A stretch of 64,000 nt of DNA from Bacillus shivajii (lineage in GTDB: Bacteria > Bacillota > Bacilli > Bacillales > Salisediminibacteriaceae): the NCBI RefSeq assembly GCF_020519665.1, contig NZ_CP084703.1, positions 62,001 through 126,000 of the forward strand. Reading direction: 5' to 3'. The notes under the pieces were generated by a model. The model saw nothing but the letters and a program-made list of their open reading frames with translations. It made no database searches and had not been told where the DNA came from. Below, one piece after another: positions 21,212 through 30,528 of the stretch (positions are counted from its first letter, which is position 1; each line of letters begins with the position of its first letter). The translations under genes were made by a program, and so were the position numbers.

Positions 21212-22683
21212 CTAAAGAGATGAAAAATAAAATCGTTGTCTTAGGCCTTGGAGCAGGGAACATTGATCAGCTCCCACTAGGAATTTATCGGAATTTAAAA
21301 GATAATGAAAGACTTTTTGTTCGTACACAAGAACACCCTGTTTTACAAGATTTAATGGAGGAAGGCTTATCATTTACAAGTTTTGATCATATTTATGAAT
21401 CGCATGATCAGTTTCATGAGGTGTACGACAACATTGTTAAAACGTTAATTGAAGAAGCAAAGCAACAAGAGTTGACGTATGCAGTCCCGGGCCACCCATT
21501 TGTAGCAGAGGAGACGGTGCAACGATTATTAGAAAGGGCTCGAGAAAATGAAGTTGAACTTGAATTTATTGGTGGGCAAAGCTTTTTAGATGCGATGTTT
21601 AATGCTTTACATATTGATCCAGTAGACGGTTTTCAATTAGTCGATGGGACGATGATGAAAAAAGGAGAGCTACAGCTTAGACATCATATCGTTATTTCAC
21701 AAGTTTACGATGCATTTATAGCTTCTGAAGTAAAACTTACGTTGATGGATATACTGCCAGATGATTACGAAGTAAAAGTAGTCACGGCTGCAGGCAATGA
21801 AGATGAGAGAATTCTCGAAGTTCCTTTATACGAGTTAGACCGAGTGACAACGTTGAATAATTTAACAGCGGTCTATGTTCCCCCTATCGAAGAGGAACGC
21901 TTATTATATCATGACTTTCAAAAGCTTCGTGAAGTCATTGCTACATTAAGGGGTCCTGGTGGTTGTCCATGGGATCAGGAGCAAACGCATGAATCGTTAA
22001 AAAAATATTTAATTGAAGAAGCTTATGAAGTTTTAAGTGCGATTGATGAAGGAGATGAAGACCATTTAGCCGAAGAATTAGGAGATGTGTTATTACAAGT
22101 CATGCTTCATGCGCAGATTGGTGAAGATGATGGTTATTTTACGGTTGATCATGTGATTTCTCATGTAACAGAGAAAATGATTCGTCGCCATCCTCATGTG
22201 TTCAGTGACGTAAATGTAGAAGGGGCTGAAGATGTCGTAACGAATTGGGAAGAAATAAAGAAGCTAGAAAAAGAAGACGAAGGATTAAGTCATTCATTAT
22301 TAGCTGATATTCCAAATGAGTTCCCAAGTTTATTGAAAGCTTATAAAGTACAGAAAAAAGCCGCAAAAGTTGGCTTTGATTGGGGAGAAGAAGCTCCTAT
22401 ATGGATGAAGATACAAGAGGAAATTGCAGAATGGATATATGAGCTTCGCAACGGCACTGAAGACACTAAGATGAAAGAGTTAGGAGATGTCTTTTTTGCT
22501 CTCGTAAACTTAGCGAGGTTCTATAAGATCGATCCTGAAGAAGCGTTGCGACAAACAAATGCGAAGTTTATACGACGCTTTCAATATATTGAGCAAAAGA
22601 TGGATGAAAAAGGCTTAAATATTGATGAACAGCCCCTTGAGGAATTAGACCGTTACTGGGAACAGGCAAAAAAACAAGGTTAA
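21208..22683 (+). CDS. yabN: YabN: tetrapyrrole methylase-like / MazG NTP pyrophosphohydrolase fusion
   Basis: A 491-residue two-domain protein. The N-terminal half (about 1-230) is a tetrapyrrole (corrin/porphyrin) methylase-type SAM-binding fold (VVLGLGAGNIDQLPLGIY, AVPGHPFVAEETVQ). The C-terminal half (about 240-490) is MazG, with two repeats; the first carries the metal site EEAYEVLSAIDEGDEDHLAEELGDVLLQV. MazG removes aberrant nucleoside triphosphates. The fusion is standard in Bacillus; the methylase-like part has no demonstrated activity known to me. GTG 21208 overlaps the yabM stop; ATG 21220 is an alternative start. Confidence 0.93.
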   Translation: MTKEMKNKIVVLGLGAGNIDQLPLGIYRNLKDNERLFVRTQEHPVLQDLMEEGLSFTSFDHIYESHDQFHEVYDNIVKTLIEEAKQQELTYAVPGHPFVAEETVQRLLERARENEVELEFIGGQSFLDAMFNALHIDPVDGFQLVDGTMMKKGELQLRHHIVISQVYDAFIASEVKLTLMDILPDDYEVKVVTAAGNEDERILEVPLYELDRVTTLNNLTAVYVPPIEEERLLYHDFQKLREVIATLRGPGGCPWDQEQTHESLKKYLIEEAYEVLSAIDEGDEDHLAEELGDVLLQVMLHAQIGEDDGYFTVDHVISHVTEKMIRRHPHVFSDVNVEGAEDVVTNWEEIKKLEKEDEGLSHSLLADIPNEFPSLLKAYKVQKKAAKVGFDWGEEAPIWMKIQEEIAEWIYELRNGTEDTKMKELGDVFFALVNLARFYKIDPEEALRQTNAKFIRRFQYIEQKMDEKGLNIDEQPLEELDRYWEQAKKQG

Positions 22684-22697
22684 GGAGAGGGTTATAA

Positions 22698-22958
22698 ATG
22701 AGAATAGATAAATTTTTAAAAGTATCACGCTTAATTAAGCGCCGTACAATGGCTAAGGAAGTAGCTGAACAAGGAAGGGTTTTAATTAATGGCCAAAAGG
22801 CAAAAGCAGGGGCTAATGTAAAGATTGGGGACGAGCTTTCCATTCAATTTGGCCAGAAAAAGGTTGTTGTAAAAGTAGAGCGACTAGAAGGCGCAGCGAA
22901 AAAAGATGAAGCGAATACGTTATACTCACTCATTAAAGAAGAACGAACAACAGAATAA
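22698..22958 (+). CDS. rqcP: RqcP, S4-domain ribosome quality control factor
   Basis: Formerly YabO, an Hsp15 homologue. The 86-residue protein is essentially an S4 RNA-binding domain (MRIDKFLKVSRLIKRRTMAKEVAEQGRVLINGQ). In B. subtilis RqcP binds the 50S subunit and works with RqcH in adding C-terminal alanine tails to nascent chains on obstructed ribosomes. GGAGAGGG precedes the ATG, and the gene starts 14 bases after yabN, so it is in the same transcript. Confidence 0.94.
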   Translation: MRIDKFLKVSRLIKRRTMAKEVAEQGRVLINGQKAKAGANVKIGDELSIQFGQKKVVVKVERLEGAAKKDEANTLYSLIKEERTTE

Positions 22959-23066
22959 TTGTTACGGACAATCTTGATAAAAAGACGATATGAAAATGTA
23001 TAGGCTTGTTCTATTCCTCTGTTCTTGTACATAGATATGATACAAAGTGCGGAGGAGGTAAAGGCA

Positions 23067-23375
23067 ATGGAACATTCGTTTGATTATACAAATATGGGAC
23101 AAGGGCGTATTCAAAAGGATCACAGTGTCACGTTACACGGGAGGAAAACTTTAGAAATTACTGGTGTGAAACAAGTGGAAAGCTTTGATAATGAAGAGTT
23201 CCTGCTTGAAACAGTAATGGGGTTTTTATCGATACGAGGCAACCACCTTCAAATGAAAAACTTAGATGTTGATGAAGGTCACGTATCGATTTCAGGGAGA
23301 ATTGATGATCTTGTTTATTTAGACGATCATCATGGTGAAAAAACTAAAGGCTTGTTCGGGAAGTTGTTCAAGTGA
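23067..23375 (+). CDS. yabP: Sporulation protein YabP
   Basis: A 102-residue YabP/YqfC-family protein (RKTLEITGVKQVESFDNEEFLLETVMGFLSIRG), mother-cell-expressed and involved in spore cortex formation in B. subtilis together with YabQ. The ATG at 23067 follows GGAGGAGG; the frame is open from 23025, but that stretch includes the ribosome-binding site. Its stop overlaps the GTG of yabQ, indicating coupling. Confidence 0.93.
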   Translation: MEHSFDYTNMGQGRIQKDHSVTLHGRKTLEITGVKQVESFDNEEFLLETVMGFLSIRGNHLQMKNLDVDEGHVSISGRIDDLVYLDDHHGEKTKGLFGKLFK

Positions 23376-23959
23376 CACTCGAAGTTCAGTTTTTATCGAT
23401 GCTGGCAAGTGTTGGGGCAGGAATTTGGCTTGGGGCTTCCTTTGATACGTATAAGCGTTTAGCGGGAAAGAAAATTTTTTTCCGCTGGACGCTCATCGTC
23501 AATGACCTTCTATTTTGGATTTTGCAAGCAATTATTTTTTTCTATATTTTATTGACAGTAAATGAAGGTGAAGTTCGGTTTTACCTATTCATTGCTCTCT
23601 TACTCGGTTACTCTATATACCGAGCCATGCTAGAAAATATTTATCGTAACATGTTAGAGTGGATGATCTCCTTTACAATAGGTGTATTTCGGTTTACAAC
23701 CCGATTAGTAAAAGTCCTAATTATTAATCCTATAAAATGGTTATTGAATGTTGTACTAACTTTAGGTATATTATTATTATCCACATTTTGGAGGATTGTA
23801 CACTTTTTATTGAAAGTTGTTTTATTCCCGTTTCGCTGGGTAATTAATTTATATATAAAAAAATATGGTATTCCATTTCATTCATTTTTCGTCCGGGTTA
23901 AATCAAAGTCACTTCAACTTTTTGACTGGGTAAGCAAATGGATAAAAAAAAGAGAGTAA
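23372..23959 (+). CDS. yabQ: Spore cortex biosynthesis membrane protein YabQ
   Basis: A 195-residue membrane protein with at least four hydrophobic segments (about 5-22, 42-66, 70-88, 120-150). YabQ localises to the outer forespore membrane in B. subtilis and is needed for cortex synthesis. It starts with GTG overlapping the yabP TGA; MTLEVQFLSMLASVGAGIWLGASFDTY is a family N-terminus. A basic Lys/Arg-rich tail ends the protein. Downstream, divIC follows after only 15 bases. Confidence 0.92.
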   Translation: MTLEVQFLSMLASVGAGIWLGASFDTYKRLAGKKIFFRWTLIVNDLLFWILQAIIFFYILLTVNEGEVRFYLFIALLLGYSIYRAMLENIYRNMLEWMISFTIGVFRFTTRLVKVLIINPIKWLLNVVLTLGILLLSTFWRIVHFLLKVVLFPFRWVINLYIKKYGIPFHSFFVRVKSKSLQLFDWVSKWIKKRE

Positions 23960-23974
23960 ATTGAGGTGAAGCAC

Positions 23975-24358
23975 ATGCGAGAAGAGCAAAAGCAAAACAT
24001 TCGTAAAATATCATCTGAATACGTAGATCAACAGGCTCTTCTTCATGAGCAAAAGCTTCGTCGGCGAAAAGGTGTGATTCGCCGGCTCACAGTCTTTAGC
24101 TTTGCTATGTTTATCATCGCAATTTTTACGGGAGTTACATTATATAACCAGCATGTTACTCTTCAAGAACAAAAGTATGAGCACCAGCAATTAGAAAAAG
24201 AACTTATGGCTATGAAACAGGAAGAAGCTGCTTTATTAGAAGAGATTGATCTTCTGCATGACCCCGAATACATAGCTGAAATTGCACGGAGAGATTTCTT
24301 TTTAACAAAGCCTGGGGAAACGTTATTTCAGTTGCCACGCTCATCTTCATCAGATTGA
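23975..24358 (+). CDS. divIC: Cell-division protein DivIC
   Basis: A bitopic membrane protein of the divisome, forming a complex with FtsL and DivIB (the FtsB equivalent). The 127 residues show a basic cytoplasmic N-terminus (1-35), one membrane segment (about 36-58, LTVFSFAMFIIAIFTGVTLY) and an extracytoplasmic coiled coil (about 62-95), followed by the conserved HDPEYIAEIARRDFFLTKPGE. GAGGTG stands eight bases before ATG 23975; a GTG at 23966 is too close to it. Confidence 0.95.
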   Translation: MREEQKQNIRKISSEYVDQQALLHEQKLRRRKGVIRRLTVFSFAMFIIAIFTGVTLYNQHVTLQEQKYEHQQLEKELMAMKQEEAALLEEIDLLHDPEYIAEIARRDFFLTKPGETLFQLPRSSSSD

Positions 24359-24527
24359 CAGGAATAATTTAAGCTAGTTATAATAAAAAAAATAACTTTT
24401 GGCTTCAGTTCCCTTTCACTTTTAGAAAAGACTGAAGTATAATACAAGTAAAGAGATCTCATGTTGAGGATATTATAACTTGAGATTATCACAGTTATTG
24501 ATTTTCTAAGGAGGAGCAGTTTTTAAC

Positions 24528-24959
24528 ATGTCCATTGAAGTAGGCAGCAAGTATCAAGGAAAGGTCACAGGAATTACGAATTTCGGAGCTTTTGTTGAAC
24601 TCCCAGGTGGAAAAACAGGATTAGTACACATCAGTGAAGTAGCTGATAACTACGTGAAAGATATTAATGAATTCTTAAGCGTGGGAGACGAAGTGAAAGT
24701 AAAAGTATTAAATGTTGAAGGTGATGGGAAGATTGGGTTATCCATTCGTAAAGCGGATGAATCGGCACAGTCACAAACAAAATCAAAGCCTCAATCAGAC
24801 CGTCGTCCACAAAAGAAAGGATCTCGACCTCCCAAACAGCGTACGATGTCTTTTGAAGATAAGATGAACCGCTTCCTAAAGGATAGTGAAGAACGATTAA
24901 CTTCATTGAAGAGAAATACAGAGTCGAAACGCGGGGGTCGAAATTCAAAGCGAGGATAA
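24528..24959 (+). CDS. yabR: YabR, S1 RNA-binding domain protein
   Basis: A 143-residue protein: an S1/OB-fold domain at residues 2-72 (VGSKYQGKVTGITNFGAFVELPGGKTGLVHISEVA) followed by a basic, low-complexity tail rich in Lys, Arg, Gln and Ser. Similar to general stress protein 13 and B. subtilis YabR; RNA binding, probably ribosome-associated, is inferred from the domain. The tail is longer than in B. subtilis (128 residues in total). AAGGAGGAG precedes the ATG. Confidence 0.92.
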   Translation: MSIEVGSKYQGKVTGITNFGAFVELPGGKTGLVHISEVADNYVKDINEFLSVGDEVKVKVLNVEGDGKIGLSIRKADESAQSQTKSKPQSDRRPQKKGSRPPKQRTMSFEDKMNRFLKDSEERLTSLKRNTESKRGGRNSKRG

Positions 24960-24996
24960 TCTTGCTGCTGTAAAAATATAAGTTAGGCACGAAATA

Positions 24997-25030
24997 AAAC
25001 GCTTATCTAAATAAGATAAGCGTTTTTTCT
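24997..25030 (+). terminator. Intrinsic terminator after yabR
   Basis: AACGCTTATCT, short loop, AGATAAGCGTT followed by T run: perfect stem of at least 11 bp. Confidence 0.92.
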
Positions 25031-25256
25031 TTGTCTTTGATTGAACAGTGTGAAGGATATTCAAAGTTTCGTTCGTCATATTTAAGCAAAGATTTCTAAA
25101 TCGTCGGATTGACGCAAAGCTTGTATAAAAGGCTACAAAAAGCTCTACATAAGGATTTACAAGTACAAAAATGTTAAAAAATCCCTTCAGAACACCAGTT
25201 CTTATACCGCGAAGTGACGCAAAATTAAGGGGAATAGGTACGTTATGACGAGATTT

Positions 25257-25324
25257 ACGTCGAAGAGTTTTTATATATATGTATGTTGTTTTGACATAAT
25301 CTTCAGTTAATTCATGTTTATAAT
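25257..25324 (+). promoter_or_regulatory. Spo0A-type promoter of spoIIE (long spacer)
   Basis: TTGACA (25291-25296) and TATAAT (25319-25324) are both perfect but 22 bases apart, too far for ordinary SigA use. Upstream, ACGTCGAA (25257-25264) is one base off the 0A box TGTCGAA. In B. subtilis spoIIE and spoIIG have SigA promoters with the same long spacing, activated by Spo0A-P. The rest of the 25031-25361 gap shows no gene; the tRNA genes found in this gap in B. subtilis are absent. Confidence 0.75.
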
Positions 25325-25361
25325 GTTAGCACGAATTATCTGAATAGGTGGTGTGAAGAGA

Positions 25362-27836
25362 ATGCAAAGAATTTCTATTCGCGCAATAGGAGGACAAGCT
25401 TCCGCGATCGTAAATAGTGCGAAACCTTTTATGTTTTCAGGTGAGAAAGAAGAAACAGAAAAGAGAAGTGCTGTAAAGAAAGATACGTCTTGGCGAACAA
25501 CACTTATTATTATTGGGTTAGGTGTTTTACTTGGACGAGCGGTTATTTTATTAGAGATGTTACCATTTGTTATTCCATTTCTAGCGGTCATCTTTTATTG
25601 GCAAAGGAGGTATACACTAGTCACAGCCTTAGCACTAATTGCAGGATCAATCACAGTATCGATTCCTTTTGCTGGATACACAACGATGGCTGTTTGTCTT
25701 TACTTAGTTTTTCAAGCCTTATTTCAAAAGCACGCATCTAAACAACAAGTTATTCCATTTATCGTATTTATGACGGTATTAACTGCAAGCTATAGTACAT
25801 CGATTTTGATGCACGGGCATACGGTATACCATTTCGTAACAGCATTAATCGAAGCAGGATTAGCACTTGTTGTAACAATGATATTCTTTCAAAGCATCCC
25901 GCTTGTGATGGAGAAAAGAAAGAAACTTTCACTAAAGCATGAGGAGATTGTTTGTTTAGTGATCCTGCTAGCCTCATTAATGACCGGTACAGTAGGGTGG
26001 CTCATTTATCAACTATCTGTAGAACATATACTTGCAAGATACATCGTCCTTGTATTTGCCTTTGTAGGTGGAGCAGCTATTGGTACGACGGTTGGAGTAG
26101 TTGTAGGTTTAATATTAAGTTTAGCGAATGTGGCTAATTTGTTTTACATGAGCCTACTTGCCTTTTCAGGACTATTAGGGGGGCTTTTAAAAGAAGGTAA
26201 GAAAGTATCAGTAGCTTTTGGTTTAATTGTAGCCACGCTACTCATGGGCATGTATGGGGATAATCAAGTTCCACTTGAATTGTCTATGTACGAGAGTCTT
26301 GCCGCTATTGCTTTGTTCATATTTACACCGAAAAAGTGGACGGCAACGTTATCAAAATATATTCCTGGAACCGTTGAGCACTCTCAAGAGCAACAACAAT
26401 ATTTAAGGAAAATTCGCGATGTCACAGCTGGGAAGGTTGAGCAGTTCTCAAGTTTATTTTTAAGCCTTTCTAAAAGTTTTTCATTAATGGAAGCAAATAG
26501 TGAAAAGACTGATCGTGAACATGAAGTAGACTTATTTTTAAGTAAAGTAACAGAGAAAACATGCCAAACGTGTATGAGAAAACATCAATGTTGGACAAGA
26601 AAGTTTTCAGAAACACACTCTATGATGGAACAAATTATGGAAGAATGTGAATCAGAAGGGGACGTAAAAAATCGCCATTTACTAACAAAATGGAACCGTC
26701 ATTGTATGATTGATGATCGAGTTATAGAAGTGATAAAAAAAGAATTAAGCCATTATAAAGCAAGCAAACAGTTAAAAAGACAGCTTTTAGAAAGTCGTCG
26801 TCTAGTAGCTGATCAATTAAAAGGTGTTTCGCAAGTTATGGAGGACTTTGCTAAAGATATTCAACGAGAGAAAAAGGCTCATGAACATCAAGAAGAGGAG
26901 ATTACGCAAACGATTCAGCGGGCTGGACTTGATGTTGAATTAGTTGAAGTGTATCGTCTTGACCCTGGGAATGTAGATATCGAAATTGTTTTAAGTAGTA
27001 ATTCCTATAATGAAAGTGAAAAAATCGTGGCACCATTGTTATCAGATATTCTACAAGAAACAATAACCGTTAAACATACAGAGCCAGCCTCGATGTCAGG
27101 CAATGAAGTAAGAGTAACATTTGGTTCTACAAAAAGATTTGTTATGGAGGATGGAGTTGCGCATGCAGCAAAAGGAGGCAGATGGGTATCGGGTGACAGC
27201 TTTTCAACGATGGAACTAGGAGCAGGAAAGTATGCAATGGCCATTAGTGATGGAATGGGCAATGGTGAAAGGGCACATATGGAAAGCCAAGAAACAATTA
27301 ACCTTTTAAAAAATATTCTCCGTTCAGGGATTGAGGAAACCGTAGCAATAAAATCTATTAATTCTGTTCTGTCACTTAGATCAGATGAAGAAGTATTTTC
27401 TACTTTAGATTTAGCGATGGTAGATTTACAAGATGCCTCGGTTAAGTTTTTAAAGGTAGGATCTATCCCTAGCTTTATTAAGCGGGGAGACCGGGTGAAG
27501 TCAGTGGAATCTAGTAATTTACCTATAGGAATTATTCGCGAACTTGACGTTGATGTTGTCACGGAAGAGCTTAAAGCAGGAGATTTATTAATTATGATGA
27601 GTGATGGCATTTATGAAGCCCCAAATAATATTGAAAATAAAGATGTATGGTTAAAACGTGTGATTAAAGAAATTGAAACGAAAAATCCTCAAGAGGTTGC
27701 TGATTTATTAATGGAGAGAGTTATTCGTGAAAGTGGAGGAGTCATACATGATGATATGACTATTATTGTCTCGAAAATGGAACATCATACACCGCAGTGG
27801 GCGACTATATCGGTTCCACAAAAAGAATATGCATAA
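25362..27836 (+). CDS. spoIIE: Stage II sporulation protein E, PP2C phosphatase
   Basis: A 824-residue membrane phosphatase that dephosphorylates SpoIIAA to release SigF in the forespore, and takes part in polar septation with FtsZ. The N-terminal third has about ten membrane segments (about 45-325), the middle region (about 330-590) has a Cys-containing CQTCMRKHQCW segment, and the C-terminal PPM/PP2C domain (about 590-820) has the metal-binding Asp residues in AISDGMGNGERA, MMSDGIYEAP and HDDMTIIV. ATG 25362 is preferred to GTG 25353 because of AGGTGG upstream. Length is nearly that of B. subtilis (827). Confidence 0.96.
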   Translation: MQRISIRAIGGQASAIVNSAKPFMFSGEKEETEKRSAVKKDTSWRTTLIIIGLGVLLGRAVILLEMLPFVIPFLAVIFYWQRRYTLVTALALIAGSITVSIPFAGYTTMAVCLYLVFQALFQKHASKQQVIPFIVFMTVLTASYSTSILMHGHTVYHFVTALIEAGLALVVTMIFFQSIPLVMEKRKKLSLKHEEIVCLVILLASLMTGTVGWLIYQLSVEHILARYIVLVFAFVGGAAIGTTVGVVVGLILSLANVANLFYMSLLAFSGLLGGLLKEGKKVSVAFGLIVATLLMGMYGDNQVPLELSMYESLAAIALFIFTPKKWTATLSKYIPGTVEHSQEQQQYLRKIRDVTAGKVEQFSSLFLSLSKSFSLMEANSEKTDREHEVDLFLSKVTEKTCQTCMRKHQCWTRKFSETHSMMEQIMEECESEGDVKNRHLLTKWNRHCMIDDRVIEVIKKELSHYKASKQLKRQLLESRRLVADQLKGVSQVMEDFAKDIQREKKAHEHQEEEITQTIQRAGLDVELVEVYRLDPGNVDIEIVLSSNSYNESEKIVAPLLSDILQETITVKHTEPASMSGNEVRVTFGSTKRFVMEDGVAHAAKGGRWVSGDSFSTMELGAGKYAMAISDGMGNGERAHMESQETINLLKNILRSGIEETVAIKSINSVLSLRSDEEVFSTLDLAMVDLQDASVKFLKVGSIPSFIKRGDRVKSVESSNLPIGIIRELDVDVVTEELKAGDLLIMMSDGIYEAPNNIENKDVWLKRVIKEIETKNPQEVADLLMERVIRESGGVIHDDMTIIVSKMEHHTPQWATISVPQKEYA

Positions 27837-27962
27837 CTAATGTGCATAAAGGAAGGGATGTTTTTGAGGTAACGTTTATATGAATCAAGCGTTGATTTGA
27901 TAGTATATTTTCTCTCAATCTTGTAAATGATGTTAGTAATTACGAGAAATGGAGGAGAGAAT

Positions 27963-28697
27963 ATGCACAAAGGGACGTTACGCCAAATTCTTTTACTGAC
28001 AGATGGATGCTCAAATAGCGGGGAAGATCCTGTTGCAATTGCAGCGTTAGCAAAAGAACAAGGGATGACCGTTAATGTCATTGGTGTTGTTGAACGTAAC
28101 GAGATGAGTGAACGAGGAGTAACAGAAATAGAAAACATTGCAGAGGCCGGAGGTGGTATTAGTCAAGTAGTATACGCTCAACAACTATCACAAACTGTTC
28201 AAATGGTTACTAGAAAAGCAATGACACAAACGATTCAAGGTGTTGTGACAAAGGAATTACAACAACTACTCGGAGAAGAAAAAGAAATAGAGGATTTAGA
28301 GCCTGACAAAAGAGGAGAATTGATGGAAGTCGTTGATGACTTAGGGGAAACGGTTAATTTAGAGGTATTTATATTAGTTGATACAAGTGCGAGTATGAAA
28401 AATAAATTACCGATGGTCCAAGAGGCATTGATTGATTTATCGGTTAGTTTACGATCACGGTCTGGGGATAATGAATTTACACTTTATTCCTTCCCAGGGA
28501 AACGCAAAGATGTTGAGAAACTTATTAATTGGACACCTCATTTTGATTCCTTATCAAATGCTTTTAAAAAGCTTTCAACTTCAGGGATTACTCCAACAGG
28601 CCCTGCATTGCAAGAAGCGACACGGCTTATGTTGAAAAGGATGAAGAAACGAGGGTCAGACGATGAAGGAATTGAGTTCGAAGAAACAGGGATGTAA
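27963..28697 (+). CDS. yabS: YabS, VWA-domain protein
   Basis: A 244-residue protein with a von Willebrand factor A-like domain; DTSASM (about 140-145) is the MIDAS metal site and an earlier TDGCSN resembles a second half-site. Function is not established; in B. subtilis yabS and yabT lie together after spoIIE and are sporulation-associated. ATG 27963 follows GGAGGAG. Its 3' end overlaps the start of yabT by 35 bases, so they are co-translated. Confidence 0.9.
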   Translation: MHKGTLRQILLLTDGCSNSGEDPVAIAALAKEQGMTVNVIGVVERNEMSERGVTEIENIAEAGGGISQVVYAQQLSQTVQMVTRKAMTQTIQGVVTKELQQLLGEEKEIEDLEPDKRGELMEVVDDLGETVNLEVFILVDTSASMKNKLPMVQEALIDLSVSLRSRSGDNEFTLYSFPGKRKDVEKLINWTPHFDSLSNAFKKLSTSGITPTGPALQEATRLMLKRMKKRGSDDEGIEFEETGM

Positions 28698-29661
28698 ATT
28701 ACACGTTAATCAGCACATCACTGGAAAGTGGCATAATAAGACGTACCGTGTGATTAGAGAATTAGGATATGGAGCAACAGGAACAGTTTACTTGGTCGAC
28801 TCTGAGCACGGACCCTTAGCTTTAAAGATTGCAAGTGAAGCGATGTCCATTTCTTCAGAAGTGAATGTCCTCCGCCACTTTTCTAAGGTTCAAGGGCCCT
28901 CTCTTGGACCTTCTTTTTTTGATGTGGATGATTATGTATTTCAAAATCAAGTATACCCTTTTTATACAATGGAATATATAAAGGGGCAACCATTTTTACC
29001 ATATATAAAAACAAAAGGGCCTGAATGGATTGGAGTACTTGTTATACAGCTACTTAATGATTTGCATCGACTACATGAAATTGGATGGATCTTTGGTGAT
29101 TTGAAACCGGAAAACCTGCTTGTTTCAGAGAGTCCGACACGTGTTAGGTGGCTCGATGTTGGTGGAATGACAAGGTCAGGGCGAAGCATTAAAGAGTTTA
29201 CAGAGTTTTTTGATCGAGGGTATTGGGGGCTCGGTAGCAGGAAAGCAGAACCTAGCTACGACTTGTTCTCTGTTTCAATGCTTCTCATTAATTGTGCATA
29301 CCCGTCTCGCTTTGAGAAAAAAGGGATGGAAGGGGCCTCTTTTTTAATGGAGAAAGCCAAAAAAAGAGTAGAACTACACCCTTATCTTCCAATTATTCAA
29401 AAAGGGTTGGAAGGTAAATATAGCGATTCTCAATCGATGAAAAGAGATCTGCTGCATATCGTCAATACATCCTCATCGAATAAAAGAGGATATAAACAGC
29501 AAGTAGTAAAAAAACAACGATATCAACCGATAAAGGAAAAAAAAGAACCGAAAGTAGTTGTAAAAGAAAAGCGGATGTGGGTAGGTATTTTTGAATCGAT
29601 GCTCGTTGCCTCTTTTCTTCTGATTCTATATATTCTATACTTATTTGGACAAAACGTGTGA
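28663..29661 (+). CDS. yabT: Membrane-bound Hanks-type Ser/Thr kinase YabT
   Basis: A 332-residue kinase. Visible: Gly loop LGYGATGTVY (34-43), ATP-binding Lys55, catalytic loop FGDLKPENLL (145-153) with Asp146 and Asn151 and no HRD triad, and DVGG (165-168) in place of DFG, as in B. subtilis YabT. A basic linker (about 270-304) precedes one C-terminal membrane helix (about 306-328). In B. subtilis YabT is activated by DNA and phosphorylates RecA, AbrB and others during spore development. The overlap with yabS supports an operon. No PASTA domains. Confidence 0.94.
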   Translation: MKELSSKKQGCKLHVNQHITGKWHNKTYRVIRELGYGATGTVYLVDSEHGPLALKIASEAMSISSEVNVLRHFSKVQGPSLGPSFFDVDDYVFQNQVYPFYTMEYIKGQPFLPYIKTKGPEWIGVLVIQLLNDLHRLHEIGWIFGDLKPENLLVSESPTRVRWLDVGGMTRSGRSIKEFTEFFDRGYWGLGSRKAEPSYDLFSVSMLLINCAYPSRFEKKGMEGASFLMEKAKKRVELHPYLPIIQKGLEGKYSDSQSMKRDLLHIVNTSSSNKRGYKQQVVKKQRYQPIKEKKEPKVVVKEKRMWVGIFESMLVASFLLILYILYLFGQNV

Positions 29662-29693
29662 CAGAGTAAGCTTTGTCAGGAGAGGGTGTATCG

Positions 29694-30452
29694 ATGGCCA
29701 AAGCTGATGAAGTAATGGACGTTTGCTTACTAGCAGGAGAAATCATGTTAAAGTATGGCGCAGAAACTTACCGGGTAGAGGAGACGCTCGAGCGAATGGC
29801 TAGAGCGGCCTCTTTTAAAAATGTTCATTGTTTTGCGACGACAACAGGGATCTTTATGTCTTTTGAAGAGGTGAAAGGCAAAGGAGACCTTATGCAAATG
29901 GTTCGTATTGATGACAGAATGCAAGATTTAAATAAAGTAACAGAAGTAAACCAAGTATCAAGGGAATTCGTTGCAGGTCAAATTACTGTTGAACAAGCAC
30001 ATAATAAGTTAGTAGACGTTGAAAAAGCCCCTTTGCAATATCCTCTTTGGCTTATACATTTTAGTGCTGGTGTAGCTGGAAGTGGGTTTTCTTACTTATT
30101 TGGAGGTGGCTGGTTTGACCTCATTCCTGCTTTTTTTGCCGCACTTATTTCAAGTTTAGTTGTTGTAGAGTTTGAGCGGTATTTCAGAGTACGCTTTGCA
30201 GCAGAGTTTGCAGCTGCTTTTAGCGGAGGCACGGCAGCAATTGTCCTTGTGTACTTTGGATTTGGATATAACCTTGACCAAATTATTATTGGCTCACTTA
30301 TGCCACTCGTCCCGGGGGTGCCACTGACGAACGCTGTGCGCGACTTGATGTCAGGAGATTTACTTGCTGGTGTAAGTCGGGGAGCCGAGGCGCTTTTGAC
30401 TTCATTATCAATTGCAAGTGGAATTGCCTTAACGATATCATTATTTTTATAA
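29694..30452 (+). CDS. ThrE-family exporter, large subunit (YjjP-like)
   Basis: A 252-residue protein with an N-terminal soluble ThrE domain (about 1-110, LLAGEIMLKYGAETYRVEETL; FATTTGIFMSF) and about five membrane segments after residue 117 ending ALLTSLSIASGIALTISLFL. The ThrE/YjjP family exports amino acids or dicarboxylates (threonine, serine; succinate for YjjPB in E. coli). Here the family is split: this gene gives the DUF1212-type half and the next gene the small half. ATG 29694 has AGGAGAGG seven bases upstream. The pair stands between yabT and tilS, which are adjacent in B. subtilis. Substrate unknown. Confidence 0.85.
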   Translation: MAKADEVMDVCLLAGEIMLKYGAETYRVEETLERMARAASFKNVHCFATTTGIFMSFEEVKGKGDLMQMVRIDDRMQDLNKVTEVNQVSREFVAGQITVEQAHNKLVDVEKAPLQYPLWLIHFSAGVAGSGFSYLFGGGWFDLIPAFFAALISSLVVVEFERYFRVRFAAEFAAAFSGGTAAIVLVYFGFGYNLDQIIIGSLMPLVPGVPLTNAVRDLMSGDLLAGVSRGAEALLTSLSIASGIALTISLFL

Positions 30453-30528
30453 AAGACTTGCAAGGTTTTAAGTTCGTTATATGTTGCGGTGGCGTTCATT
30501 GGCAACAATCTGATATAAAAGGTGGTTT

